Assembly (NCBI RefSeq): GCF_014642835.1
Contig: NZ_BMJA01000006.1
Location: 186,001-250,000, forward strand
Length of the DNA stretch: 64,000 bases
Direction: 5' to 3'
Origin: Dyella nitratireducens
GTDB lineage: Bacteria > Pseudomonadota > Gammaproteobacteria > Xanthomonadales > Rhodanobacteraceae
A program made the translations under genes and the position numbers. The notes below the pieces were generated by a model. That model saw only the letters and a list, made by a program, of their open reading frames with translations, was not told where the DNA came from and made no database searches. Positions 36,724 to 45,669 of this stretch are shown here, one piece after another (within the stretch, counting starts at the first letter, position 1; the number at the start of each line of letters is the position of its first letter).

Positions 36724-39429
36724 TTACGCATTTGCTTCCGCTCGCACCTCTGCGATCAACTGCCGCAACTCCGGCACGCACGAACCGCAATTACCCCCTG
36801 CGCGCAAGCGCAACGTAATCTGCGTCGGCGTCTCCAACCCGTGGGTGCGGATCGCATCACAAATCGTATTGCGCCCGACACCAAAGCATGAACACACCGT
36901 TGGCCCCGTCGACGCGCCAGGATCAGCCGGCTCACCGATCAACAGCGCCACGCGATCCGCTTCGTCCAACGTCTCGCGCAAGAACAAGCCGGCAAGCCAA
37001 TGCCGCGACGGCAGATCGGGACGTGAGGAAAGAAACACGCAGGACTCGATACGATCGTCGATCAAGTGTGCGGCGCGATACACGCCTGTGCTGCGATCTT
37101 CGTATTCGAGCCAATCCGCATCCGGATCACTTACACCCAGCCACGCACGCGCCCAGGCGCTGCATTCGGATGGCCGTTCACGATGCGCGATCTCGTAACG
37201 GCGGAAGCGATCGCCCTGGATGGACGTCCAATAGCTCAAACCATCCGGCGCCAGCAGCTGACGGCTGAGCGCAAAACCATGCCAACGCACGGGGAAAGGT
37301 TCCACGTTCACCGGCGTGTGCTTGAACTCCGGCTCACCGGAAACCGGATCGACCACCGGATTGACCAGGCTGCCCACGCGCGCGTCGGAAGCGAATTGAT
37401 CGTTCCAATGAATCGGCACGAACACATTGCCGGCAAGAATGCCGCCACTGTGCTTCACGCGCGCCACCATGCCACCCCAACGCGATTGCACGCGCGCCAG
37501 CTCACCCTCGCGCACACCGCAACGAAGCGCGTCGTGTGGATGCATGTCGACGAACGGCTCGGGAATGTGCCCGGTCAGACGCGGCGCTTTGCCGGTGCGC
37601 GTCATGGTGTGCCATTGATCGCGCACGCGGCCGGTGTTGAGCACCAGTGGATACTCGCGATCGGTGGCATTCACCGGCAGGCGTGCCGGAGTCGCGACAA
37701 AGCGCGCGCGGCCGTTTTCATGCGAAAAACCGCCGTTTGCAAACAAACGCATGCTGCTTTCCCCGCTCATCGCAACCGGCCACTGTATCGGCTTTAACGC
37801 GTCGTAAGCGCGGCGATCCAGCGTTGCCAATCCTTCGAGATTGAGCACACGCCGCACAGCAGGTGCATCACCCTCTTGTGCTTCGTGATTGCGATAGGCC
37901 GTAAGCCGGGCATGCTCGTCAAACACCGCATGCACGTCGTCAAACTGAAATCCTGCTGCAAAACCGAGGCGCTGCGCCACATCGCACACAATGCGCCAGT
38001 CCGCGCGTGCATCCTCCGGTGCAGGCATAAATACCCGCTGGCGTGAAATACGCCGCTCGGAGTTGGTAACAGTGCCGTCCTTCTCGCCCCAGCCCAGCGC
38101 GGGCAACAATGCATGCGCGTACGCGTTAGTGTCGGTCTGCGCGACGATGTCGGAACTCACCACCCATTCGCACTTCGACAGCGCCCGTTTCACGCGATCT
38201 GCATCAGGCAGGCTCACCACCGGATTGGTGGCCATGATCCACAACGCCTTCACCTTGCCATCGCCGATGGCATCGAACAGGTCTACCGCTTTCAGCCCCG
38301 GACGCTCGGCGATGCGGGGCGATTGCCAGAACGATTGCACGATCTGGCGGTGCACGGGGTTTTCCAATTCCATGTGCGCCGCCAGCATGTTCGCCAGCCC
38401 ACCCACTTCACGGCCACCCATCGCATTGGGCTGACCGGTGAGCGAGAACGGCCCCATGCCCGGCTTGCCGATGCGCCCCGTGAGCAAATGACAGTTGATG
38501 ATGCTGTTGACCTTGTCGGTACCGCTGGAGGATTGGTTCACGCCTTGCGAGAACAGCGTGATGGTGCGCTCGCAACGCGCGAACCAGCGGTAGAAGTTCA
38601 GCAGATCCGCAAGTTGCACGCCGCAGATGCGCGCCACCTCTGCCGGATCACCGGCATCTGCCTGCGCTGCAGCCAGCGCCTGCGTAAAACCCTCGGTGTG
38701 CGCCTCCACGAAACGCGCGTCCATGGCGCCATGCTGAAACAGAAACGCCAGCAAGCCATTGAACAGCCAAACGTCCGTACCTGGCTTCACCGGCAGATGC
38801 AAATCGGCCGATTCGCAGGTTGCCGTGTGCCGTGGATCGATCACCACGATGCGTGGCGGTGCACTGCTTTCCTTTGCCTTGGCGATGCGCTGGTACACGA
38901 TGGGATGGCACCACGCGGTGTTGGAACCCACCAGCACGATCAGCTCGGCCTGCTCCAGGTCTTCATAACAGCCCGGTACCACGTCTTCACCGAATGCGCG
39001 CTTGTGGCCGGCCACGGCGGACGACATGCACAGCCGCGAGTTGGTATCGATATTGGCAGTGCCGATATAGCCTTTGGCCAGCTTGTTGACGACGTAGTAG
39101 TCCTCGGTGAGCAACTGGCCTGACACATAGAACGCCACGGCGTCAGGGCCATGCTGATCGATCACGCGACGGAAGCCTTCGGCTACGCGGTCCAGCGCGT
39201 CGTTCCAGTTTGCGCGCCGAAGTGTGCCATCCGGTCCGCGCAGCATGGGGTGCAATAACCGGCCCCGCAGGTCGACCGTTTCGCCCAAGGCTGAACCCTT
39301 TACGCACAAACGGCCATGGTTAGCGTGGTGTTGCGTGTCGCCTTCCACGTGTACGGAGCCGTCGATGTTGGTGTGGGCCAACACGCCGCAACCTACGCCG
39401 CAATAGGGGCAGGTGGTGGCGACTGTCAT
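36724..39429 (-). CDS. nasA: Assimilatory nitrate reductase catalytic subunit
   Basis: 901 residues. The N-terminus binds a [4Fe-4S] cluster (CPYCGVGC plus LCVKG), the body is a bis-molybdopterin-guanine-dinucleotide oxidoreductase (GTANIDTNSRLCMSSAV, GQPNAMGGREVGGL), and the last 60 residues form a BFD-like [2Fe-2S] domain (CSCFGVG...GNCGSCVPE). It reduces nitrate to nitrite in the cytoplasm. Start 39429 is preceded by AAGGGA; a longer frame would translate the REP element. It is the last gene of the minus-strand operon that begins with the transporter at 45058. Confidence 0.96.
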   Translation of the reverse strand: MTVATTCPYCGVGCGVLAHTNIDGSVHVEGDTQHHANHGRLCVKGSALGETVDLRGRLLHPMLRGPDGTLRRANWNDALDRVAEGFRRVIDQHGPDAVAFYVSGQLLTEDYYVVNKLAKGYIGTANIDTNSRLCMSSAVAGHKRAFGEDVVPGCYEDLEQAELIVLVGSNTAWCHPIVYQRIAKAKESSAPPRIVVIDPRHTATCESADLHLPVKPGTDVWLFNGLLAFLFQHGAMDARFVEAHTEGFTQALAAAQADAGDPAEVARICGVQLADLLNFYRWFARCERTITLFSQGVNQSSSGTDKVNSIINCHLLTGRIGKPGMGPFSLTGQPNAMGGREVGGLANMLAAHMELENPVHRQIVQSFWQSPRIAERPGLKAVDLFDAIGDGKVKALWIMATNPVVSLPDADRVKRALSKCEWVVSSDIVAQTDTNAYAHALLPALGWGEKDGTVTNSERRISRQRVFMPAPEDARADWRIVCDVAQRLGFAAGFQFDDVHAVFDEHARLTAYRNHEAQEGDAPAVRRVLNLEGLATLDRRAYDALKPIQWPVAMSGESSMRLFANGGFSHENGRARFVATPARLPVNATDREYPLVLNTGRVRDQWHTMTRTGKAPRLTGHIPEPFVDMHPHDALRCGVREGELARVQSRWGGMVARVKHSGGILAGNVFVPIHWNDQFASDARVGSLVNPVVDPVSGEPEFKHTPVNVEPFPVRWHGFALSRQLLAPDGLSYWTSIQGDRFRRYEIAHRERPSECSAWARAWLGVSDPDADWLEYEDRSTGVYRAAHLIDDRIESCVFLSSRPDLPSRHWLAGLFLRETLDEADRVALLIGEPADPGASTGPTVCSCFGVGRNTICDAIRTHGLETPTQITLRLRAGGNCGSCVPELRQLIAEVRAEANA

Positions 39430-39471
39430 GCGTTCATTCCCTTGAAGAAGCAGCCGAGTGAAAGAAGCTGT

Positions 39472-39544
39472 GTAGGTTGGGGTGCAAACCCCAACATCGT
39501 CGTCTGCCATGCCTCGCGATGTTGGGGTTTGCACCCCAACCTAC
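39472..39544. repeat. REP pair, family A copy 4, inside the nitrate operon
   Basis: Inverted 24-base halves at 39472-39495 and 39521-39544 with a 25-base spacer. Both halves match the consensus exactly (outer GTAG, GTTGGGGT stem, GCAA loop). It lies between the FAD reductase stop and the nasA start and would be transcribed as a pair of stable hairpins. Confidence 0.92.
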
Positions 39545-39553
39545 GTGACGGGT

Positions 39554-40786
39554 TCATGCCGCCACCTCCGCCTGTTGGCAATAGTGCTTGCCAAACAAAA
39601 GGCGATCACGAATCGGCGTGATGTCAGTCCCGTTCTGGATCAAGTCGAAATACCACCCCCCATCCTTCACGTCGCCGTACAGCACGGCGCCAATAACCTG
39701 GTTGTCCTTCAACACCAATCGTTTGTAGATGCCGCGGCGCGGATCGCGCAGCACGAGATCCTCAGTGCCTTCGCCGCCAATGAAATCGCCGGCCGAATAA
39801 AGATCGATGCCCGTCACCTTGAGCTTGGTCGCCGTGCGGGTGAAGCGATAACGGCGATGCCCCATGCGCGCCAGGTGCGACGCGCACACACGCGCCTGCT
39901 CCCATACCGGCGCCACCAGGCCGAAGGTAAGACGGCGATGCTGCACGCATTCGCCCACAGCATAGATGTGTGGATCGTAGGTCTGCAGCGTGTCGTCGAC
40001 CACGATGCCGCGATCGCAGTGCAGCCCGCATGACTTGGCCAAGGCGATATCGGGACGCACACCCACCGCCATCACTACCAGATCGGCATCGATGCGTGTA
40101 CCGTCGGCAAATTCGATGCCCTGGACGCGCCCATCACCGTACAGCGCCTTCGTCTGTGCATTCAGCAGCACATTCAGCCCGCGCCCCTTGAGATTGTGCG
40201 ACAGCAAGCGCGACGCATCGGCATTGAGCTGCTGTTCCATCAACACTTCAATGCGATGAAGCAGGGCCACCTGCATGCCACGACGCAGGAGACCATTGGC
40301 GGCCTCGATGCCAAGCAGGCCACCGCCGATCACCGCGGCATGTTTGTAAGTGCTGGCTGCCTGCAGCATCTTCTCGACATCATCGATGCCTCGAAAACCA
40401 ATCACGCCCGGCAGATCAGCGCCTGGCAGCGGCAGCATGAACGGCTGCGATCCGGTCGCGATCAACAGGCGGTCGTAAGCAACCTCCACACCTTTGCGCG
40501 AACGCACACGCCGATGATGCCGATCGATGGCGACCACCGGATCGCCGGCGTGCAGCGTGATGCCGTTTTCCGCATACCACTGCCGCGTGTTGAGCATGAT
40601 GTCGTCGGTGTTCTTTTCCCCGCTCAACAGCATCGAGAGCAAGATGCGGTTGTAATTGCCATAGGGCTCGGCGCCGAACACCGTGATGTCGTACAAGCCG
40701 GGCACGAGCTGCAGAAGTTCTTCCACCGTGCGCATGCCGGCCATGCCGTTGCCGATGACGACCAGCCTGGGCCGCGATGCACTCAT
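39554..40786 (-). CDS. FAD/NAD(P)-dependent reductase, NasB/NirB-N-terminal-like electron donor
   Basis: 410 residues that match the flavin half of NirB: FAD motif VVIGNGMAGMRT, ATGSQPFMLP, NAD motif VIGGGLLGIEAA, and VYAVGECVQHR-type end (here IYAVGECVQ). The siroheme/Fe-S domains are missing, so it is not a nitrite reductase. In assimilatory nitrate systems such a protein passes electrons from NAD(P)H to NasA, the gene that follows. It overlaps nirD by 4 bases, consistent with co-translation. Confidence 0.88.
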   Translation of the reverse strand: MSASRPRLVVIGNGMAGMRTVEELLQLVPGLYDITVFGAEPYGNYNRILLSMLLSGEKNTDDIMLNTRQWYAENGITLHAGDPVVAIDRHHRRVRSRKGVEVAYDRLLIATGSQPFMLPLPGADLPGVIGFRGIDDVEKMLQAASTYKHAAVIGGGLLGIEAANGLLRRGMQVALLHRIEVLMEQQLNADASRLLSHNLKGRGLNVLLNAQTKALYGDGRVQGIEFADGTRIDADLVVMAVGVRPDIALAKSCGLHCDRGIVVDDTLQTYDPHIYAVGECVQHRRLTFGLVAPVWEQARVCASHLARMGHRRYRFTRTATKLKVTGIDLYSAGDFIGGEGTEDLVLRDPRRGIYKRLVLKDNQVIGAVLYGDVKDGGWYFDLIQNGTDITPIRDRLLFGKHYCQQAEVAA

Positions 40787-41133
40787 CGTAGCGGCTGTCC
40801 CAGCAGCACATGATCACCCTGCAACGTCACCTGCCAGGCGCGCACGGAATGTTCCGGTGCTTCCAGGCACTCGCCGGTGCGCAGATCGAAGTGCTGCTTA
40901 TAGATCGGCGAAGCGACGACCACACGCTCGCCAAGGCTGCCGATCAAACCACGCGACAGCACGTATGCATTCGCATTCGGATCGAAATTGTCGATCGCAT
41001 AAAGCGCATTCTCGCCGACGCGGAACACAGCCACTTGTTCGTCATCCACGAGTGCGCACACACCCGTATTGGATACGATGTCATCCAGGTCGCACACCAG
41101 GGTCCAGCCTTTCGCCGTCACCACATCTTCCAT
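40783..41133 (-). CDS. nirD: Nitrite reductase (NADH) small subunit
   Basis: 116 residues with a Rieske-like fold typical of NirD (NFDPNANAYVLSRGLIG, ASPIYKQHFDLRTGECLE). As in other NirD proteins the cysteine/histidine ligands for a Rieske cluster are missing, so the role is structural. It lies 4 bases after the nirB stop and overlaps the next gene by 4 bases. Confidence 0.95.
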   Translation of the reverse strand: MEDVVTAKGWTLVCDLDDIVSNTGVCALVDDEQVAVFRVGENALYAIDNFDPNANAYVLSRGLIGSLGERVVVASPIYKQHFDLRTGECLEAPEHSVRAWQVTLQGDHVLLGQPLR

Positions 41134-41137
41134 CGCT

Positions 41138-43702
41138 TTACTCCGTCATGACGCTGGCGGGAATGCGCCGGCTGCGTTTTTCTTCCAGGGTGGCCGGGCG
41201 GATCTGGCCGCGCTCCGGCACGAACACCACGTTGTTGTCGGCTTCACGGCTGTTGACGAAGTGCTGGAAGCGCTTGCGCGTCTGCGGATCGGTGACCGCT
41301 TTTTTCCACTCGCATTCGTAGGTATCGATGACAAGCTGCATCTCTGCCTCGAGTTCGGCGGCAATGCCCAGCTTGTCGTGCACGATGACCTCCTTGAGGT
41401 AGTCCAGGCCGCCTTCCAGGTTGTCGCGCCATACGCTGGTGCGCTGCAGGCGATCGGCGGTGCGGATGTAGAACATGAGGAAGCGGTCGATGTACTTGAT
41501 GAGCGTGGGCGTATCGAGATCACCCGCAAGCAACTCGGCATGGCGCGGCTTCATGCCGCCGTTGCCGCAGACATACAAATTCCAACCCTTTTCGGTGGCG
41601 ATCACGCCTACGTCCTTGCCCTGCGCTTCGGCGCATTCGCGCGTGCAGCCGGACACGGCCATCTTCAATTTATGCGGTGAACGCAGGCCTTTGTAGCGGT
41701 TTTCCAGATCAATCGCCGTGCCCACCGAATCCTGCACGCCGTAGCGGCACCAGGTGGAACCCACGCAAGACTTCACCGTGCGCAGCGATTTGCCATACGC
41801 ATGGCCGGATTCGAAGCCGGCAGTGATCAGCTCCTCCCAGATCACCGGCAGCTGTTCCAGACGTGCACCGAACATGTCGACGCGCTGGCCGCCGGTGATC
41901 TTGGTGTAGAGACCGTATTTCTTCGCAATCGCACCCACGGCGATCAGGCCATCCGGTGTCACCTCACCGCCCGGCATGCGCGGCACCACCGAATACGTGC
42001 CGTCCTTCTGGATATTGGCGAGGAAGTAATCGTTGGAGTCCTGCAGCGAAGCGTGCTCTTTCTGCAGCACGAACGCGTTCCAGCAGGAAGCAAGAATACT
42101 GGCCGCCACCGGCTTGCAGATATCGCAGCCAAGGCCTTTGCCATGGCGCGCGAGCAGTTCGTCGAAGTGCTTGATACGCTCGACGCGAACCAGGTGGTAG
42201 AGCTCCTGCCGCGAATAAGCGAAGTGCTCGCACAGGTGGTTGTTCACCGCCAAGCCCTGGCGCTTCATTTCCGCCTTCATGATCTGCGTGACCAACGGTA
42301 CGCAGCCGCCGCAGGTCGTGCCGGCCTTGGTGATGGTTTTCAAATCGCCGATGGACGTCGCGCCCGCGCACACCGCGTCGCAAAGTTGTCCTTTGGAAAC
42401 GTTGTTGCATGAGCAGATTTGCGCAGAAGCCGGCAGCGTATCCACGCCCAGGCCCGGCTTGGCGTTGCCATCCGGCGTAGGCAGGATCAGGAATTCCGGC
42501 GACGCCGGCAGTTCGATGCCGTTGAGCATCATCTGCAACAGCGTGCCGTATTCGCTGGCATCGCCCACCAGCACGCCGCCAAGCAGCTGTTTGCCGTCGC
42601 CGGATACCACCAGCTTCTTATAAACCTGCCGGCGCTCGTCGCTGAACTGATAGCTGCGGCTGCCGGGCGTGGTGCCATGCGCATCGCCCAGGCTGGCCAC
42701 GTCCACACCCATCAGCTTCAACTTGGTGGACATGTCGGCGCCGACAAACTCCGGAAGCTGCAATACATGCTTGCGTTCCAGCAGTGCGCATAAATGCGCA
42801 GCCACCACGCGGGCCATGTCGTAGCCCGGCGCCACCAGGCCAAACGTCTTGCCACCCCAATACGCGCATTCGCCGATGGCGTAGACGTCCCAATCGCGCG
42901 TGCGGCAATAGTTGTCGACGTGAATGCCGCCGCGTTCACCGACGCCCAATTCGCACTGGCGCGCCAGCTCATCACGCGGGCGAATACCGGCGGAGAACAC
43001 GATCATGTCGGTATCGAGATAGCTGCCGTCGGCGAACTTCATGCGATGGTGCGTGTCGTCGCCATCGACGATTTCCAGCGTGCTCTTGCCGGTATGCACG
43101 GTAACGCCGAGCTCTTCGATCTTCCGCCGCAGTATCTGGCCGCCGATGTCGTCAACCTGTACCGCCATCAGGCGTGGCGCGAATTCGACCACATGTGTTT
43201 CCAGCCCCATATCGCGCAAGGCTTTCGCGCATTCCAGGCCGAGCAGGCCGCCACCGATGACCACGCCACGCTTGGCATGCATGCCCCAGGCCTGCATCGC
43301 GAGCAGATCGTCGATGGTGCGATACACGAAGCAACCGGCGCGCTCGTTGCCCGGAATCGGCGGGACGAACGGCTTTGAACCGGTGGCGAACACTACTTTG
43401 TCGTAAGTAAGCACTTCACCATCGGCAGTGGTGATGCGCTTCTGCTGGCGATCGATGTGCGCGGCACGCGCGGCCAGACGCAGCTGTATGCCTGGCTGAT
43501 CGAAGAAGCCCGGCTCGACCAGCGAGAGATCCTCCGCGCTTTTGCCGCTGAAGAATTCAGACAGATGCACGCGGTCGTAGGCGGGCCGGCCTTCCTCGCA
43601 CAACACCGTGATATCCAGGCCGGGCGGCTGACGTTCCATCAACTCTTCCAGCAGCTTGTGCCCGACCATGCCGTTGCCGATTACGAGCAGTTTCATTGTC
43701 AT
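41138..43702 (-). CDS. nirB: Nitrite reductase (NADH) large subunit
   Basis: 854 residues. The N-terminal half is an FAD/NADH module (LVIGNGMVGHKLLEEL, ATGSKPFVPP, IGGGLLGLECA). A BFD-like [2Fe-2S] domain follows (CSCNNVSKGQLCDAV, TTCGGCVP). The C-terminal half carries the siroheme and [4Fe-4S] domains with CVGSTWC and SGCTREC. The enzyme reduces nitrite to ammonium in the cytoplasm and needs siroheme from CysG. It lies 18 bases downstream of the transporter gene in the same operon. Confidence 0.97.
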   Translation of the reverse strand: MTMKLLVIGNGMVGHKLLEELMERQPPGLDITVLCEEGRPAYDRVHLSEFFSGKSAEDLSLVEPGFFDQPGIQLRLAARAAHIDRQQKRITTADGEVLTYDKVVFATGSKPFVPPIPGNERAGCFVYRTIDDLLAMQAWGMHAKRGVVIGGGLLGLECAKALRDMGLETHVVEFAPRLMAVQVDDIGGQILRRKIEELGVTVHTGKSTLEIVDGDDTHHRMKFADGSYLDTDMIVFSAGIRPRDELARQCELGVGERGGIHVDNYCRTRDWDVYAIGECAYWGGKTFGLVAPGYDMARVVAAHLCALLERKHVLQLPEFVGADMSTKLKLMGVDVASLGDAHGTTPGSRSYQFSDERRQVYKKLVVSGDGKQLLGGVLVGDASEYGTLLQMMLNGIELPASPEFLILPTPDGNAKPGLGVDTLPASAQICSCNNVSKGQLCDAVCAGATSIGDLKTITKAGTTCGGCVPLVTQIMKAEMKRQGLAVNNHLCEHFAYSRQELYHLVRVERIKHFDELLARHGKGLGCDICKPVAASILASCWNAFVLQKEHASLQDSNDYFLANIQKDGTYSVVPRMPGGEVTPDGLIAVGAIAKKYGLYTKITGGQRVDMFGARLEQLPVIWEELITAGFESGHAYGKSLRTVKSCVGSTWCRYGVQDSVGTAIDLENRYKGLRSPHKLKMAVSGCTRECAEAQGKDVGVIATEKGWNLYVCGNGGMKPRHAELLAGDLDTPTLIKYIDRFLMFYIRTADRLQRTSVWRDNLEGGLDYLKEVIVHDKLGIAAELEAEMQLVIDTYECEWKKAVTDPQTRKRFQHFVNSREADNNVVFVPERGQIRPATLEEKRSRRIPASVMTE

Positions 43703-43720
43703 AGGCAGCGCCCTCCCCGT

Positions 43721-45058
43721 TTAAGCCGCGAGCTGCGATGTCGGCTGATCCTGGCCGATCGCTTCCCGGTAAAGCTGTTCTTCGCGCGCCGTGTGCTCGG
43801 CGCTAAAACGCACTGCCAGCGCGCACAAGGAGCCGGCGATCACGAAACCGCCAAGCAATGCGAACGTGTGCGGCACCGAACCGGTGCTCTTGAGCAGAAA
43901 ACCCGCGGCCACCGCGCCGACATTGCCGCCGGCACCGATGATCCCCGCCACGCCACCCAGTGCCTTGCGATCAACAAATGGCACCAACGCGTACGTGGCG
44001 CCGCATGCCATATGCGTGAACAAGCCGAAGGCAATCATCGCCACGACAGCAAGATTGGCGGCCTGTGCGCTGGAGAACCAAAGTAAACCCAAGCCTTCGC
44101 ACAACATCAGCGCGCACAGCAGCAAGCTGCGTGCACCCAAGCCGTGACGAAAGGCCAGGCGATCGGATGCGATACCGCCCACGGCGCGCGCGAACAACGC
44201 CAGCAGGCCAAAGCTGCCGGCAGCCAGACCCGCATGCTGCAAATCCATGCCGAAGCGATCGACGTAGTAGCTGGCCGCCACGCCATGCACGAACAGCTCG
44301 ATGCCGAAGCAACCCGCATAGGTCACGAACAGCATCCATACGCGGTAATTCCTCGCCGCGGCAAGGAACACCTGCCATCCGCCGGCCTTGCCGGATTCCG
44401 GCAGCTCACCGTGCGCGCGCAAATCACGGTAGTCGCCCTGCGGGCAATCCTGCGCATAGCGCCAATACAAAGCCGCCACGATCAACATCAACACGCCCGG
44501 GACGAACATCGCCGCACGCCAACCCAAGGCGTGCGACACACCCAACGCCATCACGGCACCAAGCAGCCACGGCATCACCGATTGCGCGACACCGCCACCG
44601 GCATTACCCCAGCCGGCAGCGGCAGCATTGGCGGTGCCCACCACGTTCGGCGCGAACATCACGGAGGTGTGGTACTGCGTGATGACGAAGCCCGCCCCCG
44701 CGACACCGATAGCCAAGCGAAAGAACAGAAACGTGGCGTAGCTATGCGCAAAGGCAATGCCGAACACCGGCAGCGCACCCATCAGCAACAGCCACGTATA
44801 GGTGCGCCGGGGCCCGAAGCGATCGCACAACGGACCGATGATCAGCCGTCCAAACACGGTCACCGCCACCGCGGCGATGCTGATGTTGGCGAGCTGATCC
44901 TGGCTCAAATGAAACTCGCCCTTGATCAGCGGCATCAACGGCGCTACCGCAAACCAGGCGAAGAAGCAGACGAAAAACGCCAGCCAACTCAAATGAAACG
45001 CACGCATGGATGGCGTGCGCAGACGAAACAGTTCAATCCGCGTAGCTTTGCTCGACAT
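43721..45058 (-). CDS. narK: Nitrate/nitrite MFS transporter, NarK/NasA-like
   Basis: 445 residues with about twelve membrane segments. Two nitrate-signature-like stretches are seen (GWGNAGGGVAQ and IGAGGNVGAVAAG), which line the anion path in NarK-type proteins. It is the first gene of the nitrate assimilation operon and would import nitrate or export nitrite. Upstream are 260 bases holding a sigma54-like promoter match. Confidence 0.94.
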   Translation of the reverse strand: MSSKATRIELFRLRTPSMRAFHLSWLAFFVCFFAWFAVAPLMPLIKGEFHLSQDQLANISIAAVAVTVFGRLIIGPLCDRFGPRRTYTWLLLMGALPVFGIAFAHSYATFLFFRLAIGVAGAGFVITQYHTSVMFAPNVVGTANAAAAGWGNAGGGVAQSVMPWLLGAVMALGVSHALGWRAAMFVPGVLMLIVAALYWRYAQDCPQGDYRDLRAHGELPESGKAGGWQVFLAAARNYRVWMLFVTYAGCFGIELFVHGVAASYYVDRFGMDLQHAGLAAGSFGLLALFARAVGGIASDRLAFRHGLGARSLLLCALMLCEGLGLLWFSSAQAANLAVVAMIAFGLFTHMACGATYALVPFVDRKALGGVAGIIGAGGNVGAVAAGFLLKSTGSVPHTFALLGGFVIAGSLCALAVRFSAEHTAREEQLYREAIGQDQPTSQLAA

Positions 45059-45144
45059 GCCCTACCCCACGCTAAAGACTTGCCCGGCACTGCAAACCCG
45101 TCCGTCGCGACAACGCTGATCGGCAGGCCTTTATGCATGACGCG

Positions 45145-45161
45145 TTGCATCATGCATGCCA
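45145..45161 (-). promoter_or_regulatory. Candidate sigma54 promoter of the nitrate assimilation operon
   Basis: Read on the minus strand, CTGGCATGCATGATGCA has the invariant GG and GC spaced by ten bases and agrees with the consensus at most informative positions. Transcription would start near 45134, about 75 bases before the transporter ATG. Nitrogen-assimilation operons are commonly driven by NtrC and sigma54, so the match fits its context. The site lies within an inverted repeat (ATGCATGA / TCATGCAT), so a chance match cannot be excluded. Confidence 0.5.
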
Positions 45162-45256
45162 GCGGGGTAACTGCCGGTTTTCCTGGGGTTTTTACGTAGG
45201 AATTACGCGTTAGGCCACTTCTCCGCGCACCAGTGGAGGGCTAAACGCCGCTTGCT

Positions 45257-45273
45257 TGCACCGTTGCAGTGCA
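45257..45273. promoter_or_regulatory. NtrC-site-like inverted repeat upstream of the sigma54 match
   Basis: TGCAC and GTGCA arms face each other with a 7-base centre; a typical NtrC site has a 6-base centre. It lies about 100 bases upstream of the sigma54 match, a normal distance for an enhancer, and its inverted symmetry extends outward (CTTGC / GCAAG). Weak evidence. Confidence 0.3.
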
Positions 45274-45287
45274 GCAAGTGGAGCAAG

Positions 45288-45314
45288 GTGAGGGCGTCGC
45301 TGGTGACGCCTCAC
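45288..45314. other. Hairpin between the XAC0095-like gene and the nitrate operon
   Basis: Arms GTGAG(G)GCGTC and GACGCCTCAC with a 6-base loop and one bulge. It lies directly after the stop of the minus-strand small gene and could end its transcript, but there is no T-run. Confidence 0.4.
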
Positions 45315-45318
45315 ATAC

Positions 45319-45576
45319 TCAATGCAGCGGAGGGACGTATTTCACGGCGGGCTTGGCCGTGCCCAACACGTCACTGATCTGCATTCCGATCTGCTCGAAA
45401 AACCACCCCATCAATTCCTGCCTGATGGAGATGCGCCCGTCGTTTTCGCTTTCGGGGGTCATGCCATAGGTGATCTCTGCCATCAGCCTTAGATGGACGC
45501 TGATGCTGGAAAGCTCGCGGAAGCCGTCCTCGGGCAGCAGATAACCGTGCGCTGGCTCTGCGTTGTTATCTTCCAT
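45319..45576 (-). CDS. XAC0095-like small hypothetical protein
   Basis: 85 residues. The segment GYLLPEDGFRELSSISVHLRLMAEI resembles the XAC0095-like family found in Xanthomonadales, whose function is unknown. The start 45576 has a good AGAGGA site; the earlier frame adds seven residues without support. It diverges from the restriction-modification operon. No membrane segment or catalytic motif is visible. Confidence 0.65.
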   Translation of the reverse strand: MEDNNAEPAHGYLLPEDGFRELSSISVHLRLMAEITYGMTPESENDGRISIRQELMGWFFEQIGMQISDVLGTAKPAVKYVPPLH

Positions 45577-45669
45577 GACTTCCTCTCTTGGTTTCAAAAA
45601 AACGCGTCATACATAATGATGCGAATTTAGTTGACGCCCGCGCGAGCGTCAAGCATGATTATTTACATC

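Noticed and set aside
36566-36790. N-terminal extension of the RAYT
   Set aside because: The extension would translate the right REP half (giving WGANPNTI-like residues) and the family begins at MRYRRA.
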